Assembly (NCBI GenBank): GCA_902529805.1
Contig: CABZXU010000013.1
Location: 1 to 47,431, forward strand
DNA from: an uncultured Marinoscillum sp.
Lineage (GTDB): Bacteria; Bacteroidota; Bacteroidia; Cytophagales; MED-G16
Length of the DNA stretch: 47,431 bases
Direction of reading: 5' to 3'
Below are positions 17,444 to 30,058 of the stretch, one piece after another. The translations under genes and the position numbers were made by a program. Under the pieces are notes generated by a model. That model was not told the origin of the DNA and did no database searches. It saw only the letters and a program-made list of their open reading frames with translations. The number at the start of each line of letters is the position of its first letter. Within the stretch, counting starts at the first letter, position 1.

Positions 17444-19108
17444 TTATTCCCAAATCACTTTTTGAGACATTTCATACCATTTGGGATATTCTTTTTCATA
17501 AATAGAATCAAGTTTTGATCTTTTTATTTTCATAGTAGGGGTCAAAATATTATTTTCAGTAGTCCAGGTATCTTTCATAATTATAATTTTTTCAATTTGT
17601 TCATGCTTGTTTATTTCTTGATTAACATTTTCTAATGTTTTAATTAAGTTTTGTTCTAGACTTAATTTATCATCTCTATTTGCATTTTCTGAAAGTACAA
17701 TTAAAGCAATTGGTTGTATTAAATTCATACCTGCTACACAAATTTGTTCTATATCTTTATTTTTACTAAACTTCATTTCTATTGGGTTTGGAGCAACATA
17801 TTTTCCTTTTGAGGTTTTAAAAATATCTTTAACTCTACCAGTAATTTTTAAATAACCATCTTCATCAATTTCCCCTTTATCTCCTGTATATAAATACCCG
17901 TTTTTGATAACTTCTCTAGTTTTTTCAGGTTCTTTGTAATAGCCCTCCATAACACATCCATTTTTCATAATAACTTCACCTTTTTCAGTGATTTTTACAT
18001 CAGTGTTAGGCATTGCCTTTCCAACATATCCAAATTTTATATTATTAGGATAATTACCATGAGAACAAGCAGCATTTTCAGTCATTCCATAGGCTTCATA
18101 AACCAATATTCCTAATTTTTTATACCATTCTAGAGTAGGAACGGGTATTGCTGCTGCACCAGTAATGCAAATTCTAGCTTTATTAAGTCCTAGAGCTTTT
18201 TGTATTACAGATTTGAAAAGCGAATTTAGAATAGGTATTGATAAAATTAAACTAATAGTCTTTTGAGAAAACTTTGATAAAATACCAGACATAAATTTTG
18301 TCCATATTCTTGGAACACCAAAAAATATTGTAGGTTTTGTGTATTTTAAATTATCTGAAAATGTATCTAATGATTCGGCAAAACTTATTGTGCCACCAGA
18401 AAAAATACCACCGAATTCAACTAAAGCTCTTTCTGCAATATGAGATAATGGTAAATATGAAAAAAACCTTTCAGATTCTTCTAGAGGAACAATATTGTTT
18501 AAGTTTTGAGTTGCAAGTGAAGCTGAATAAAACTTCAAAACAACACCCTTTGGAATTCCAGTTGTTCCAGAAGTATAAATGATTGAAAAAACTTCATCTA
18601 AATTACTTTTTGGGCTATCATTTATTGGTGAATTTGAATTAATTACATCTTCCCATTTTTCTATTCCACCTGTATTTGATAAATCATAATATCCAAAATT
18701 TATTTTGTCAATGTTATTGGGTATTCCTTCTTTAATTTCTTTCCAATCACTTTCTTCTAATTTCCCTATGAATACTAGTTTTGATTCACTATGATTTAAA
18801 ATATATTTTGTAGTTTCTGCATTTACATTAGCATAAATTGGAACGGATATGTGACCACTCATCATAATTGCTAGATCAGCAATGATCCAATGAGCACAGT
18901 TTTTAGAAATGATGGCAATTTTTGAATTTTTTTTAAGATTCAAACTGTTTATTTTATTTGCAATTTTTCTAGCCTGATTTCCAACTTCATTCCAGCTGTA
19001 AGTAATATAATTACCATTTATTGGTTGAATTAAAAAAGCTTCATCTCCTTTTTTATTTTCCCATTTATAAAAATTATCAAGGGGCGTTGTTATATTAGTT
19101 TTATTCAT
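17444..19108 (-). CDS. Long-chain acyl-CoA synthetase (AMP-forming)
   Basis: A 554-residue ANL-superfamily adenylating enzyme that activates fatty acids to acyl-CoA. The P-loop YTSGTTGIPKG lies at 178-188. The YEAYGMTENA adenine motif, YTGDKGEIDEDGYLKITGR hinge and a C-terminal Lys-containing motif (TPTMKIKRSKL) are visible. The overall order resembles FadD15-type long-chain synthetases. No signal peptide is seen. It is the last gene of a minus-strand unit after the GMC dehydrogenase and its small subunit (23 bp gap), and could feed substrates to the acyl-CoA dehydrogenase encoded further along. Confidence 0.9.
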   Translation of the reverse strand: MNKTNITTPLDNFYKWENKKGDEAFLIQPINGNYITYSWNEVGNQARKIANKINSLNLKKNSKIAIISKNCAHWIIADLAIMMSGHISVPIYANVNAETTKYILNHSESKLVFIGKLEESDWKEIKEGIPNNIDKINFGYYDLSNTGGIEKWEDVINSNSPINDSPKSNLDEVFSIIYTSGTTGIPKGVVLKFYSASLATQNLNNIVPLEESERFFSYLPLSHIAERALVEFGGIFSGGTISFAESLDTFSDNLKYTKPTIFFGVPRIWTKFMSGILSKFSQKTISLILSIPILNSLFKSVIQKALGLNKARICITGAAAIPVPTLEWYKKLGILVYEAYGMTENAACSHGNYPNNIKFGYVGKAMPNTDVKITEKGEVIMKNGCVMEGYYKEPEKTREVIKNGYLYTGDKGEIDEDGYLKITGRVKDIFKTSKGKYVAPNPIEMKFSKNKDIEQICVAGMNLIQPIALIVLSENANRDDKLSLEQNLIKTLENVNQEINKHEQIEKIIIMKDTWTTENNILTPTMKIKRSKLDSIYEKEYPKWYEMSQKVIWE

Positions 19109-19131
19109 AATATTTTAATTAAATAATTAAT

Positions 19132-19686
19132 TTATGACCATAATTTTCCGCCAGCTTCATCTAAAGGTATACAACTTTTAAAAGTTCCTGGAATTGGCCT
19201 GTAGTTTAATGCTTGTGTAACTCCTATTTCAGAATTAAAATAACCTCTAATTACTAATTTCTTTAAATTCATATAAAATGAAGCATCATTATTAGATTCT
19301 TTTTTTTGAATCTCATTTAATGTGTTTATTTTTTGAGTCAAGTTTAAATTAAAGAAAGATTTAGAAGAATATTCTTTTATTTTATTATTAAAATTTGATA
19401 ATTCTTTAACAAACCATTCTCTTTTATCTTTTACATATACATCACGAACATATGATTCTACAAATTCATGAACTTTAGCTTCTATTGCTCCTGGAATTTC
19501 AGTATTTGGAATTAAAGTGTCAATCAAGTCAAATATTAAATTTCCATTATCATTTGAAAAAAAATTTGATTTCCATTTATCTTCTTTTTTTAGAGGATTA
19601 CATGATTTTAATACAACAGCCGATGGAGTTAAAAGTAGTCCTGAAACCCATAAAGATGTACTTTTTAATAATTCTCTTCTTTTCAT
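19132..19686 (-). CDS. Gluconate 2-dehydrogenase subunit 3 family protein (Tat-exported small subunit)
   Basis: A 184-residue small subunit of a membrane-linked FAD sugar/alcohol dehydrogenase. The N-terminus KRRELLK followed by a moderately hydrophobic stretch looks like a twin-arginine signal. A Cys at residue 29 (LKSC) could instead make it a lipoprotein, but the box is poor. The NLIFDLIDTLIPNTEIPGAIEAKVHEFVESYV segment is typical of the family. In known complexes this subunit carries the FAD subunit across the membrane by co-export. Its start is 6 bp after the GMC stop, so the two are co-translated. Confidence 0.88.
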   Translation of the reverse strand: MKRRELLKSTSLWVSGLLLTPSAVVLKSCNPLKKEDKWKSNFFSNDNGNLIFDLIDTLIPNTEIPGAIEAKVHEFVESYVRDVYVKDKREWFVKELSNFNNKIKEYSSKSFFNLNLTQKINTLNEIQKKESNNDASFYMNLKKLVIRGYFNSEIGVTQALNYRPIPGTFKSCIPLDEAGGKLWS

Positions 19687-19692
19687 TTTATA

Positions 19693-21405
19693 TTATAAGT
19701 TTCCCTTTTTTAGTTCATTTATAGCATAGTTTGCAGCTCTAGCAGTTAAAGCCATATATGTTATGGATGGGTTTACGCAAGATGAGGATGTCATACATGA
19801 TCCGTCCGTAACAAATACATTTTTACATGCATGTACCTGGTTCCATTTATTTAAAACAGAATTTTTTGGATCTTTACCCATTCTAGCTGTACCCATTTCA
19901 TGAATACCTAAACCCAATGCATATCTATTATCATATTTCTTAACATCTTTAAAACCACATTCTTCAAGCATTTCTGCAGCAGAATCACCCATGTCTTTTC
20001 TCATTAATTTTTCATTTTCTTTAATTTCCGTTTCAAAATTTACAGTAGGTAAACCCCATTTATCTACTATAGAATAATTAAGATACATTTTATTTTCACG
20101 GTAAGGTAAAACTTCCCCAAAGCCTAGAAGGTTCATTGTCCATTGCCCTGGTTTTACAGCTTTTTTAATAAGATCTTCTCCAGCCAAATAAGCTTCACTA
20201 GCACTTGACCAATTTCCTCTACTTGCTCCACCTTGATATCCAAAACCTCTTAAATAATCCATTTTATTTTTGCCAACATTTCTAAATCTTGGCAAGTATG
20301 TTCCACTGGGTCTACCTTTTGTATAATATCTATCTTCATAGCCATCGATTTTTGCTCTTGCGCCAACTAAAAAGTGGTGGTCCATAATATTATGTCCTAA
20401 TTCATCAGAATCATTACCAAAACCATTTGGAAATCTTTTCGATTTTGAATTTAACATAATAGAAGTTGAATTAATTGTAGAAGCACATAAAAAAATTATT
20501 TTTGAAAAATATTCAATTTCTTCGAGTGTTTCAGAGTCTCTAACTAATACTCCAATTGCTTTTCTTTTTTTTTCATCATATATAATTGAATGAACAATTG
20601 AATAAGTTCTTAGGGTCATATTACCAGAATTCATAGCATCTGGTAAACTTCCAGAATTACTGCTATAATATCCTCCAAATGGACAACCTCTTATACATAA
20701 ATTTCTTGATTGACATTTACCCCTTCCATTAAAATTATTTTCATTTGCTGTGATATTAGCAAGCCTGCCAGAAGTTAAGATTCTATCGTTATATTTTTCT
20801 TTAAGATTTTTTCTAAAATCTTTTTCAACACAATTCAATTCAAATGGTGGTAAAAACTTTCCGTCAGGTAGTTGGGAAAGCCCTTCCTTTCTTCCGCAAA
20901 TTCCAATATATGTTTCTATATAATCATACCATTTTTCAATATCTTTATATCTTATAGGCCAATCAATTCCAATTCCTTCCTTTAAATTTGCTTCAAAATC
21001 TAAATCACTCCATCTATATACATGTCTTCCCCATAGGAGAGATTTTCCACCTACATGGTACCCTCTAATCCAATCAAAATCTCCTTTAACTTCATGATAA
21101 GGTTGATCAGTATCTTTTACCCACCAATGTTTTGTTGATTGTTTTACAGTATAACCAGTTCTTAATTGTTTATCATAATGTTTCCTTTCTCTAGCAGTTA
21201 ATTGATCAGCATAGGGCAACTCCCATGGAGCTTTGTTCATGGTAGGATAATCTTTTATATGCTTGACATCTCTTCCTCTTTCTAAAACAAGAGTTTTTAA
21301 ACCGGATTGAGATAATTCTTTAGCTGCTATACCACCACTCATTCCTGAGCCAATTACAATGGCATCAAATTTATTTTCATTTTGGAAGTTAAAATTTGTG
21401 GTCAT
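19693..21405 (-). CDS. GMC-family FAD-dependent dehydrogenase, large subunit
   Basis: A 570-residue GMC oxidoreductase. The FAD-binding Rossmann motif is VIGSGMSGGIAAKEL (17-31), with the GYHVGGKSLLWGR block near 115-127 and the C-terminal catalytic region HEMGTARMG followed by NPSITYMALTARAANYAI. A Cys cluster C231-x5-C237-x3-C241 matches the [3Fe-4S] ligand pattern known from FAD-glucose dehydrogenase alpha subunits. It has no signal peptide, consistent with export together with the Tat-bearing small subunit encoded 6 bp downstream. No cytochrome c (CxxCH) subunit is nearby. The substrate (sugar, sugar acid or polyol) cannot be determined. Confidence 0.9.
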   Translation of the reverse strand: MTTNFNFQNENKFDAIVIGSGMSGGIAAKELSQSGLKTLVLERGRDVKHIKDYPTMNKAPWELPYADQLTARERKHYDKQLRTGYTVKQSTKHWWVKDTDQPYHEVKGDFDWIRGYHVGGKSLLWGRHVYRWSDLDFEANLKEGIGIDWPIRYKDIEKWYDYIETYIGICGRKEGLSQLPDGKFLPPFELNCVEKDFRKNLKEKYNDRILTSGRLANITANENNFNGRGKCQSRNLCIRGCPFGGYYSSNSGSLPDAMNSGNMTLRTYSIVHSIIYDEKKRKAIGVLVRDSETLEEIEYFSKIIFLCASTINSTSIMLNSKSKRFPNGFGNDSDELGHNIMDHHFLVGARAKIDGYEDRYYTKGRPSGTYLPRFRNVGKNKMDYLRGFGYQGGASRGNWSSASEAYLAGEDLIKKAVKPGQWTMNLLGFGEVLPYRENKMYLNYSIVDKWGLPTVNFETEIKENEKLMRKDMGDSAAEMLEECGFKDVKKYDNRYALGLGIHEMGTARMGKDPKNSVLNKWNQVHACKNVFVTDGSCMTSSSCVNPSITYMALTARAANYAINELKKGNL

Positions 21406-21500
21406 CTTGAGTTTGATTCTTTAAATCTAAGAAAAAAAATCTTGATGTTAAAATCATATATATTTAATCTTAAAAGATATAATTTTAAATTTTAAACAAA

Positions 21501-21974
21501 ATGATAAATTATATTATTTTATATTTTCTTTTTTCAATTCATCCTATCTATATAAGTGTAATTGAGATAAATTCCAAGGATAATAATCTTGAAATAGTTT
21601 TTAAAATTTTCAGAGATGATTTAGAAGATGGAATAAAAAATAATTTGGGAAAAAATGTATCTATAGACACTCAGTCTAAACTAGAATTAAACAATAAAAT
21701 TATTCAAGAATATTTAAATACTGTTACTTCAATTAAGGTTAATGATTATAAAAAAGAACTTTTTTTTTCAGGTTTTTTATTAGAGAATGAGCGGATTAAA
21801 ATAAATGCAAAAATCAGCAATAATTCCTCAATAGATATAATAGAAATTTATAATGAAATTTTAATTGATGTTTTTTCTAATCAAAAAAATGTAATTTTTT
21901 TTAATATTTATAATCAATTGAATAATGATGTTTTAGATAAAAGCAAGAAAAGAACAGTATTAATTATTAAATAG
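21501..21974 (+). CDS. DUF6702 family exported protein
   Basis: A 157-residue protein with a hydrophobic N-terminus followed directly by HPIYISVIEINSKDNNLEI, which matches the start of the flavobacterial DUF6702 family. The rest alternates short beta strands (LEIVFKIFRDDLEDGI, SIKVNDYKKELFFSGF) and is probably a small periplasmic or lipoprotein-like domain. No catalytic motif is recognised and its function is unknown. It is isolated on the plus strand, and its last 15 bp overlap the end of the convergent M20 gene. Confidence 0.72.
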   Translation: MINYIILYFLFSIHPIYISVIEINSKDNNLEIVFKIFRDDLEDGIKNNLGKNVSIDTQSKLELNNKIIQEYLNTVTSIKVNDYKKELFFSGFLLENERIKINAKISNNSSIDIIEIYNEILIDVFSNQKNVIFFNIYNQLNNDVLDKSKKRTVLIIK

Positions 21975-23267
21975 GTCTATAAGAGCATTAGTATTAACTA
22001 AAACACCGGTTTCAATAGATTTTTCCACTTCTGGATAATAATAAGGAGAGTGTAGGGCGGGTAATGCATAATTTCCATTCTTATATTTATTCATTCTATC
22101 TTCTGGAACTGTCCCGAGCCAATACATAACCGTTGGTATTTTTTCTTTTGTTTTACCATATCTTGCAAAATCTTCACCAACCATTTGTGGTTCAGCCATT
22201 ACTACATTTTCATTTCCTATAGAATTTGATGCTGAGAAAATTAATCTATCGACTAAATCAGGGTCATTATAATTTGCTGGAGTATAAGTATCTGGCATTG
22301 TAATCTTAGGCCATCTAGATTTCTCTAATCCAACCGAAGCTCCAATTCCATCGCATATTTCTTTTATTCTTTTATGAATTAAATTTCTTACTTCATCTTT
22401 ATAAGTTCTAATTGTTAATTGAAGTTTAACTTCATCTGGAATAATATTATGTTTTGTACCTCCTCTAAATGATCCAACTGTAATTACAGCATCATCTAAA
22501 GGATTAATATTTCTACTAACAATAGTTTGTAGCTCCATGACAATTAAAGAAGCAGTAACTATTGGATCTATGGACATATGTGGTGCCGCTCCGTGTGCAC
22601 CTTCTCCAAAAACAGTGATATCTACAGATTCTGTATTAGCCATAATATAGCCTTTTCCAAATCCAACTTTTCCAGATAGAATTGTAGGCGAAGAATGAAG
22701 CGCTATGCCCAAATCAGGAACAGGAAATTTAGAATATAATCCTTCATTTAACATCATCATAGCTCCAGCACCAATTTCTTCAGCAGGTTGACCAATCATA
22801 ATTAATGTGCCACTCCATTGATCTTTTTTTTCAATTAGAGCTCTAGCGGTACCCGTCCAAACAGTCATATGCATATCGTGTCCACAAGAATGCATAGTGC
22901 CAACTTCTGATCCATAAATATCCATTGTTTTTACTTTACTAGCATACGGAAGATTTGTTTTTTCTTCCATAGGAAGAGCATCTAAATCTGTTCGATATAG
23001 AATATTTGGACCATCTCCGTTTTCGAAAATACCAACAATACCATAACCACCGAAATTTTCAGTAACATCAAACCCAATTTTGTTTAATTCATTAGCTAGT
23101 TTTTTTGAAGTTTCTTTTTCCATCAAAGAAATTTCTGGATTTTTATGAATATCAATGTATAGGTTTCTTAAATAAGAAATATCTTCTTTTATCCATTTAT
23201 TGATTTCTTTTTTTGAATCAAATCCTGATAAAAGTATTACAATAAATAATAAGATTAATGGTTTCAA
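21960..23267 (-). CDS. M20-family amidohydrolase (hippurate/IAA-amino acid hydrolase-like), exported
   Basis: A 435-residue M20D-type amidohydrolase. Metal ligands are recognisable in HSCGHDMH and in GQPAEEIGAG, with the dimerisation-domain block APHMSIDPI further on. Relatives cleave N-acyl or amide bonds such as hippurate; the substrate here is not known. A signal peptide (MKPLILLFIVILLSGF) indicates export. The start is a TTG at 23267: the signal peptide begins exactly there, an upstream in-frame ATG is not available, and the next internal Met is too late. It lies 2 bp after the DUF1080 stop and is probably co-transcribed with it. Confidence 0.88.
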   Translation of the reverse strand: MKPLILLFIVILLSGFDSKKEINKWIKEDISYLRNLYIDIHKNPEISLMEKETSKKLANELNKIGFDVTENFGGYGIVGIFENGDGPNILYRTDLDALPMEEKTNLPYASKVKTMDIYGSEVGTMHSCGHDMHMTVWTGTARALIEKKDQWSGTLIMIGQPAEEIGAGAMMMLNEGLYSKFPVPDLGIALHSSPTILSGKVGFGKGYIMANTESVDITVFGEGAHGAAPHMSIDPIVTASLIVMELQTIVSRNINPLDDAVITVGSFRGGTKHNIIPDEVKLQLTIRTYKDEVRNLIHKRIKEICDGIGASVGLEKSRWPKITMPDTYTPANYNDPDLVDRLIFSASNSIGNENVVMAEPQMVGEDFARYGKTKEKIPTVMYWLGTVPEDRMNKYKNGNYALPALHSPYYYPEVEKSIETGVLVNTNALIDLFNN

Positions 23268-23269
23268 AA

Positions 23270-24037
23270 TTATAATTCTTTAATTTTTATATTCTTATAC
23301 CAAACTTTTTTACCATGATCTTGAAGCCCAATTCTACCTTTTCTATGTGTTCCAAACTCATTCCAATCTTTAAACTTTGAGTTTTTAATCATTTTGTCCC
23401 AATCATCCCCATATAGTGGATAATTAACAATATTTGTTCCGTTAAGTGTTATTGAACCTTTATTTGTATTGTAATCTATCTCTATAATATAATTATTCCA
23501 TTCACCTGCCGGATTTACAACATCTGCTGAAGGACCTACTAAATCATATAAAGCGCCAGTGACATGAGTATTATTTTTTCCATCTGTACCAGGAGTCCAA
23601 TCGTAATTATCATTGTCAATTACTTGAATTTCTGGAGCAGTAAAATAAGGTTGATTAAAATCACTTTCTTCACTTACTCCATAAAAAACACCACTATTTC
23701 CACCTTTAGATATTTTCCAATCCATAGACAATAAGAAACTGGAAAATTCTTTATCTGAAATTAAATCGTTACCAGTTGAATTTCCGTCATCTCCACCTAC
23801 ATATACCATAGCTCCATCTTCAATAGTCCAACTTTTATCAACTCCATCTTTTTTAAAAATGTGCCAACCATTAAATGAATTTCCGTCAGAAAGTATAATC
23901 CAATCATTATCTATTCCTTCAAGAGTTTCAATGTCTTTTTTATCTTGAGCTAACATTTCTTGATCGTTATTTCCCTTTTTTTGATTACATGAAATAAAAA
24001 AAATTAAAATGAGTGATAAATTAGATATATGCTTCAT
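23270..24037 (-). CDS. DUF1080 (3-keto-disaccharide hydrolase family) lipoprotein
   Basis: A 255-residue protein with a lipoprotein signal (ILIFFISC, Cys about 18) and one DUF1080 jelly-roll domain. Typical blocks are LSDGNSFNGWHIF, WTIEDGAMVY, LLSMDWKISKGGNSGVFYG, APEIQVIDN, GEWNNYIIEID, GSITLNGTNIVNY and the end GRIGLQDHGKKVWYKNIKIKEL. Family members include 3-keto-glycoside/disaccharide hydrolases. The nearby GMC dehydrogenase might produce oxidised sugars, but that link is inference. Its ORF is followed after 2 bp by the M20 gene. Confidence 0.9.
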   Translation of the reverse strand: MKHISNLSLILIFFISCNQKKGNNDQEMLAQDKKDIETLEGIDNDWIILSDGNSFNGWHIFKKDGVDKSWTIEDGAMVYVGGDDGNSTGNDLISDKEFSSFLLSMDWKISKGGNSGVFYGVSEESDFNQPYFTAPEIQVIDNDNYDWTPGTDGKNNTHVTGALYDLVGPSADVVNPAGEWNNYIIEIDYNTNKGSITLNGTNIVNYPLYGDDWDKMIKNSKFKDWNEFGTHRKGRIGLQDHGKKVWYKNIKIKEL

Positions 24038-24050
24038 AGTTATTGTTGTT

Positions 24051-24087
24051 TAATGAAATTTTTTAGAAAAATAATATTATTTCATTA
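24051..24087. repeat. 9-bp inverted repeat in the hydrolase-DUF1080 gap
   Basis: TAATGAAAT (24051-24059) is repeated as the reverse complement ATTTCATTA (24079-24087) with a 19-base spacer. It lies in the 65-bp gap between the alpha/beta hydrolase stop and the DUF1080 ATG, both on the minus strand. It could be an operator or a weak hairpin, but in such AT-rich DNA chance is possible. Confidence 0.35.
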
Positions 24088-24102
24088 GTAATAAAAAATT
24101 TA

Positions 24103-24942
24103 TCAGTTTAAATCAATATTATTTTTAATAAAACTAGTGTAATTGTCTAAAATTTGATTTTTCTCTAAATCATTATGAGGCTCATGATATAAACCTTCAT
24201 ATAAGATGAGTTTTGAATTGTTTATTTTTTTAAAAATCTTTTTCGTTCCTTTAAAAGAGATGATATTGTCTTTTTTTCCGTGAAGTAAAAGGACTGGTAT
24301 ATTAATCTTTGTACTTTCATTTTCTATTTTATCTATTGCCTTATTTACCTCTGAAAACATTTTTAAAGAAATCCTGTTATGTACTAAAGGATCTTTTATG
24401 TATTTTTTTACTATATCAGTATCTTTAGATAAATGATAGGGGTCTAATCTATTATTTAAAGTTAAACTAGGAAATAAACCAACTAATATTTTTTGAATAT
24501 AAATTATAAACTTAGGTGGTTCTAAAACTGTTTTTAACCAAGGACTAGATATGATTGCAAGGTCAATTTCTTTACTTTGATTTTCACATAAGTAATTTAA
24601 GGCAATGCATCCACCCAAACTATGTCCAAACATAACCATTGGAACATTTAAATTTTCTTTTCTAATGTTAATAAACATTTCTTCTGAATCATCAATTAAT
24701 TTTTTAAAATTATTTACATGACCTCTTTTACCTTCTGATTTTCCGTGACCTCTTAAGTCTATTGAATATACTCCATAACCTTTTTTACAAAAGTATTTTG
24801 CAAAATCATCGTATCTACTTGAATGTTCTCCTAAACCATGAATTATTCCTATAGCTACCTTTATTTTTTTATTTGGAAGCCAACTATAATACATCAAATC
24901 TGATCCATCTTTTGACTTGATGAAATACGATTTTTTATTCAT
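24103..24942 (-). CDS. Alpha/beta hydrolase, monoacylglycerol lipase-like
   Basis: A 279-residue serine hydrolase. The oxyanion-hole signature HGLGEHSSRY (35-44) and RGHGKSEGKRGH (64-75) are typical of the monoglyceride lipase/lysophospholipase (Hydrolase_4) group. The nucleophile elbow is GHSLGG with Ser108. The acid region (LLHGKKDNIIS) and the catalytic His (LYHEPHND) follow. No signal peptide is seen, so it is probably cytoplasmic. It begins 2 bp after the acyl-CoA dehydrogenase stop. Together they suggest lipid turnover, although the neighbour looks specific for glutaryl-CoA. Confidence 0.88.
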   Translation of the reverse strand: MNKKSYFIKSKDGSDLMYYSWLPNKKIKVAIGIIHGLGEHSSRYDDFAKYFCKKGYGVYSIDLRGHGKSEGKRGHVNNFKKLIDDSEEMFINIRKENLNVPMVMFGHSLGGCIALNYLCENQSKEIDLAIISSPWLKTVLEPPKFIIYIQKILVGLFPSLTLNNRLDPYHLSKDTDIVKKYIKDPLVHNRISLKMFSEVNKAIDKIENESTKINIPVLLLHGKKDNIISFKGTKKIFKKINNSKLILYEGLYHEPHNDLEKNQILDNYTSFIKNNIDLN

Positions 24943-24944
24943 CT

Positions 24945-26150
24945 TTATTCAAAAGAAGGGATCCCAGTTATTTCATTACCTAATATTAGTAAATGAATTT
25001 CATGTGTACCCTCATATGTTAAAACCGATTCCAAATTCATCATATGTCTCATCATTGGGTACTCGTTTGTAATACCCATTCCTCCATGAATTTGTCTAGC
25101 CTCTCTTACAATATTTGAAGCAATTTCTACATTATTTCTTTTAGCCATGGATATTTGAGCAGTAGTAGCTTTTCCTTCATTCATTAGTTTTCCTAATTTC
25201 CAGCTTAATAGTTGAGCCTTTGTGATTTCTGTAAGCATTTCAGCTAGTTTTTTTTGTATTAACTGAAAAGATCCTATTGGTTTATTAAACTGTTTTCTTT
25301 CTAGGGAATATCTTTTTGAAGCCTCATAACAATCCATTGCAACTCCTATTGCTCCCCATGATATACCATATCTAGCTTTATCGAGACAACCCAAAGGTGC
25401 ACCTAATCCATCTTTTTTTGGTAATATATTTGATTTTGGAACTTTTACATTATCAAAAACCAATTCTCCAGTAATGCTTGCTCTTAATGACCATTTTCCT
25501 TCTGTTTTAGGAGTAGTAAAACCTGACATACCCCTTTCTACTATCAGACCCTTTATTCTTTCATTCTCATCTTTGGCCCATACTATTGCTATATCTGCTT
25601 CTGGAGAATTTGATATCCACATTTTAGAGCCATTTAATAAATAGTAATCTCCTTTGTCTTCACATTTTGTCTTCATTCCAGATGGGTTTGATCCATGATC
25701 AGGTTCAGTTAATCCAAAACAACCTAACATTTTTCCAGATGCTAGTTTTGGTAAGAATTTATTTTTTTGTTCTTCAGAACCATATTCTTCAATTGGGAAC
25801 ATAACCAAGGAACTTTGTACTGAGGCTGTTGATCTCATGCCAGAATCTCCTCTTTCTATTTCCTGCATTATTATTCCATATGAAATATAGTCTAACCCTC
25901 CACCACCATATTTTTCTGATGTAGTTGGACCAAAAACTCCAATTTCACCCATTTTTTTTACTATTTCTGAAGGAAAATAGTTTTTTTCACTCCAATCTTC
26001 AATGAAAGGTGATATTTCTTTTTTTACAAAATCTCTAATAGAACTTCTGATCATTATATGTTCTTCACTTAATAAATTATCTAGATTGTAAAAATCTGGA
26101 GACTCAAAATTATCGACTGATGATTTTACTTTTTTATCTTTACTTTTCAT
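24945..26150 (-). CDS. gcdH: Glutaryl-CoA dehydrogenase-like acyl-CoA dehydrogenase
   Basis: About 401 residues from the ATG at 26150; a TTG seven codons earlier (26171) is also open but less likely. The acyl-CoA dehydrogenase fold is complete: GCFGLTEPDHGSNP, KMWISNSPEADIAIVWA and REARQIHGGMGITNEYP. Catalytic Glu380 lies in TYEGTHEIHLLILG, and with RSTASVQSSLVMFPI this resembles glutaryl-CoA dehydrogenase more than short- or medium-chain enzymes. That enzyme oxidises and decarboxylates glutaryl-CoA to crotonyl-CoA in lysine/tryptophan breakdown. It is the first gene of a four-gene minus-strand run. Confidence 0.87.
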   Translation of the reverse strand: MKSKDKKVKSSVDNFESPDFYNLDNLLSEEHIMIRSSIRDFVKKEISPFIEDWSEKNYFPSEIVKKMGEIGVFGPTTSEKYGGGGLDYISYGIIMQEIERGDSGMRSTASVQSSLVMFPIEEYGSEEQKNKFLPKLASGKMLGCFGLTEPDHGSNPSGMKTKCEDKGDYYLLNGSKMWISNSPEADIAIVWAKDENERIKGLIVERGMSGFTTPKTEGKWSLRASITGELVFDNVKVPKSNILPKKDGLGAPLGCLDKARYGISWGAIGVAMDCYEASKRYSLERKQFNKPIGSFQLIQKKLAEMLTEITKAQLLSWKLGKLMNEGKATTAQISMAKRNNVEIASNIVREARQIHGGMGITNEYPMMRHMMNLESVLTYEGTHEIHLLILGNEITGIPSFE

Positions 26151-26190
26151 AATTAGATCATGACTATCCAAATTTAATTATTAAATATTT

Positions 26191-26212
26191 TTTTATCATT
26201 ATTATGATAAAA
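26191..26212. repeat. Perfect 9-bp inverted repeat in the gcdH-gyrB divergent gap
   Basis: TTTTATCAT (26191-26199) and ATGATAAAA (26204-26212) form a perfect palindrome with a 4-base spacer (TATT). It sits between divergent gcdH-like (start 26150) and gyrB (start 26293), where no terminator is needed. A transcription-factor operator is one explanation. The function is unproven. Confidence 0.4.
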
Positions 26213-26280
26213 TATTATAAATAACTAATCTAAAATTAAGTTCATTAATAGGTCCTTTTTTATTAAATTTACACTAATAA

Positions 26281-30055
<3,775 letters not shown>

Positions 30056-30058
30056 AAA

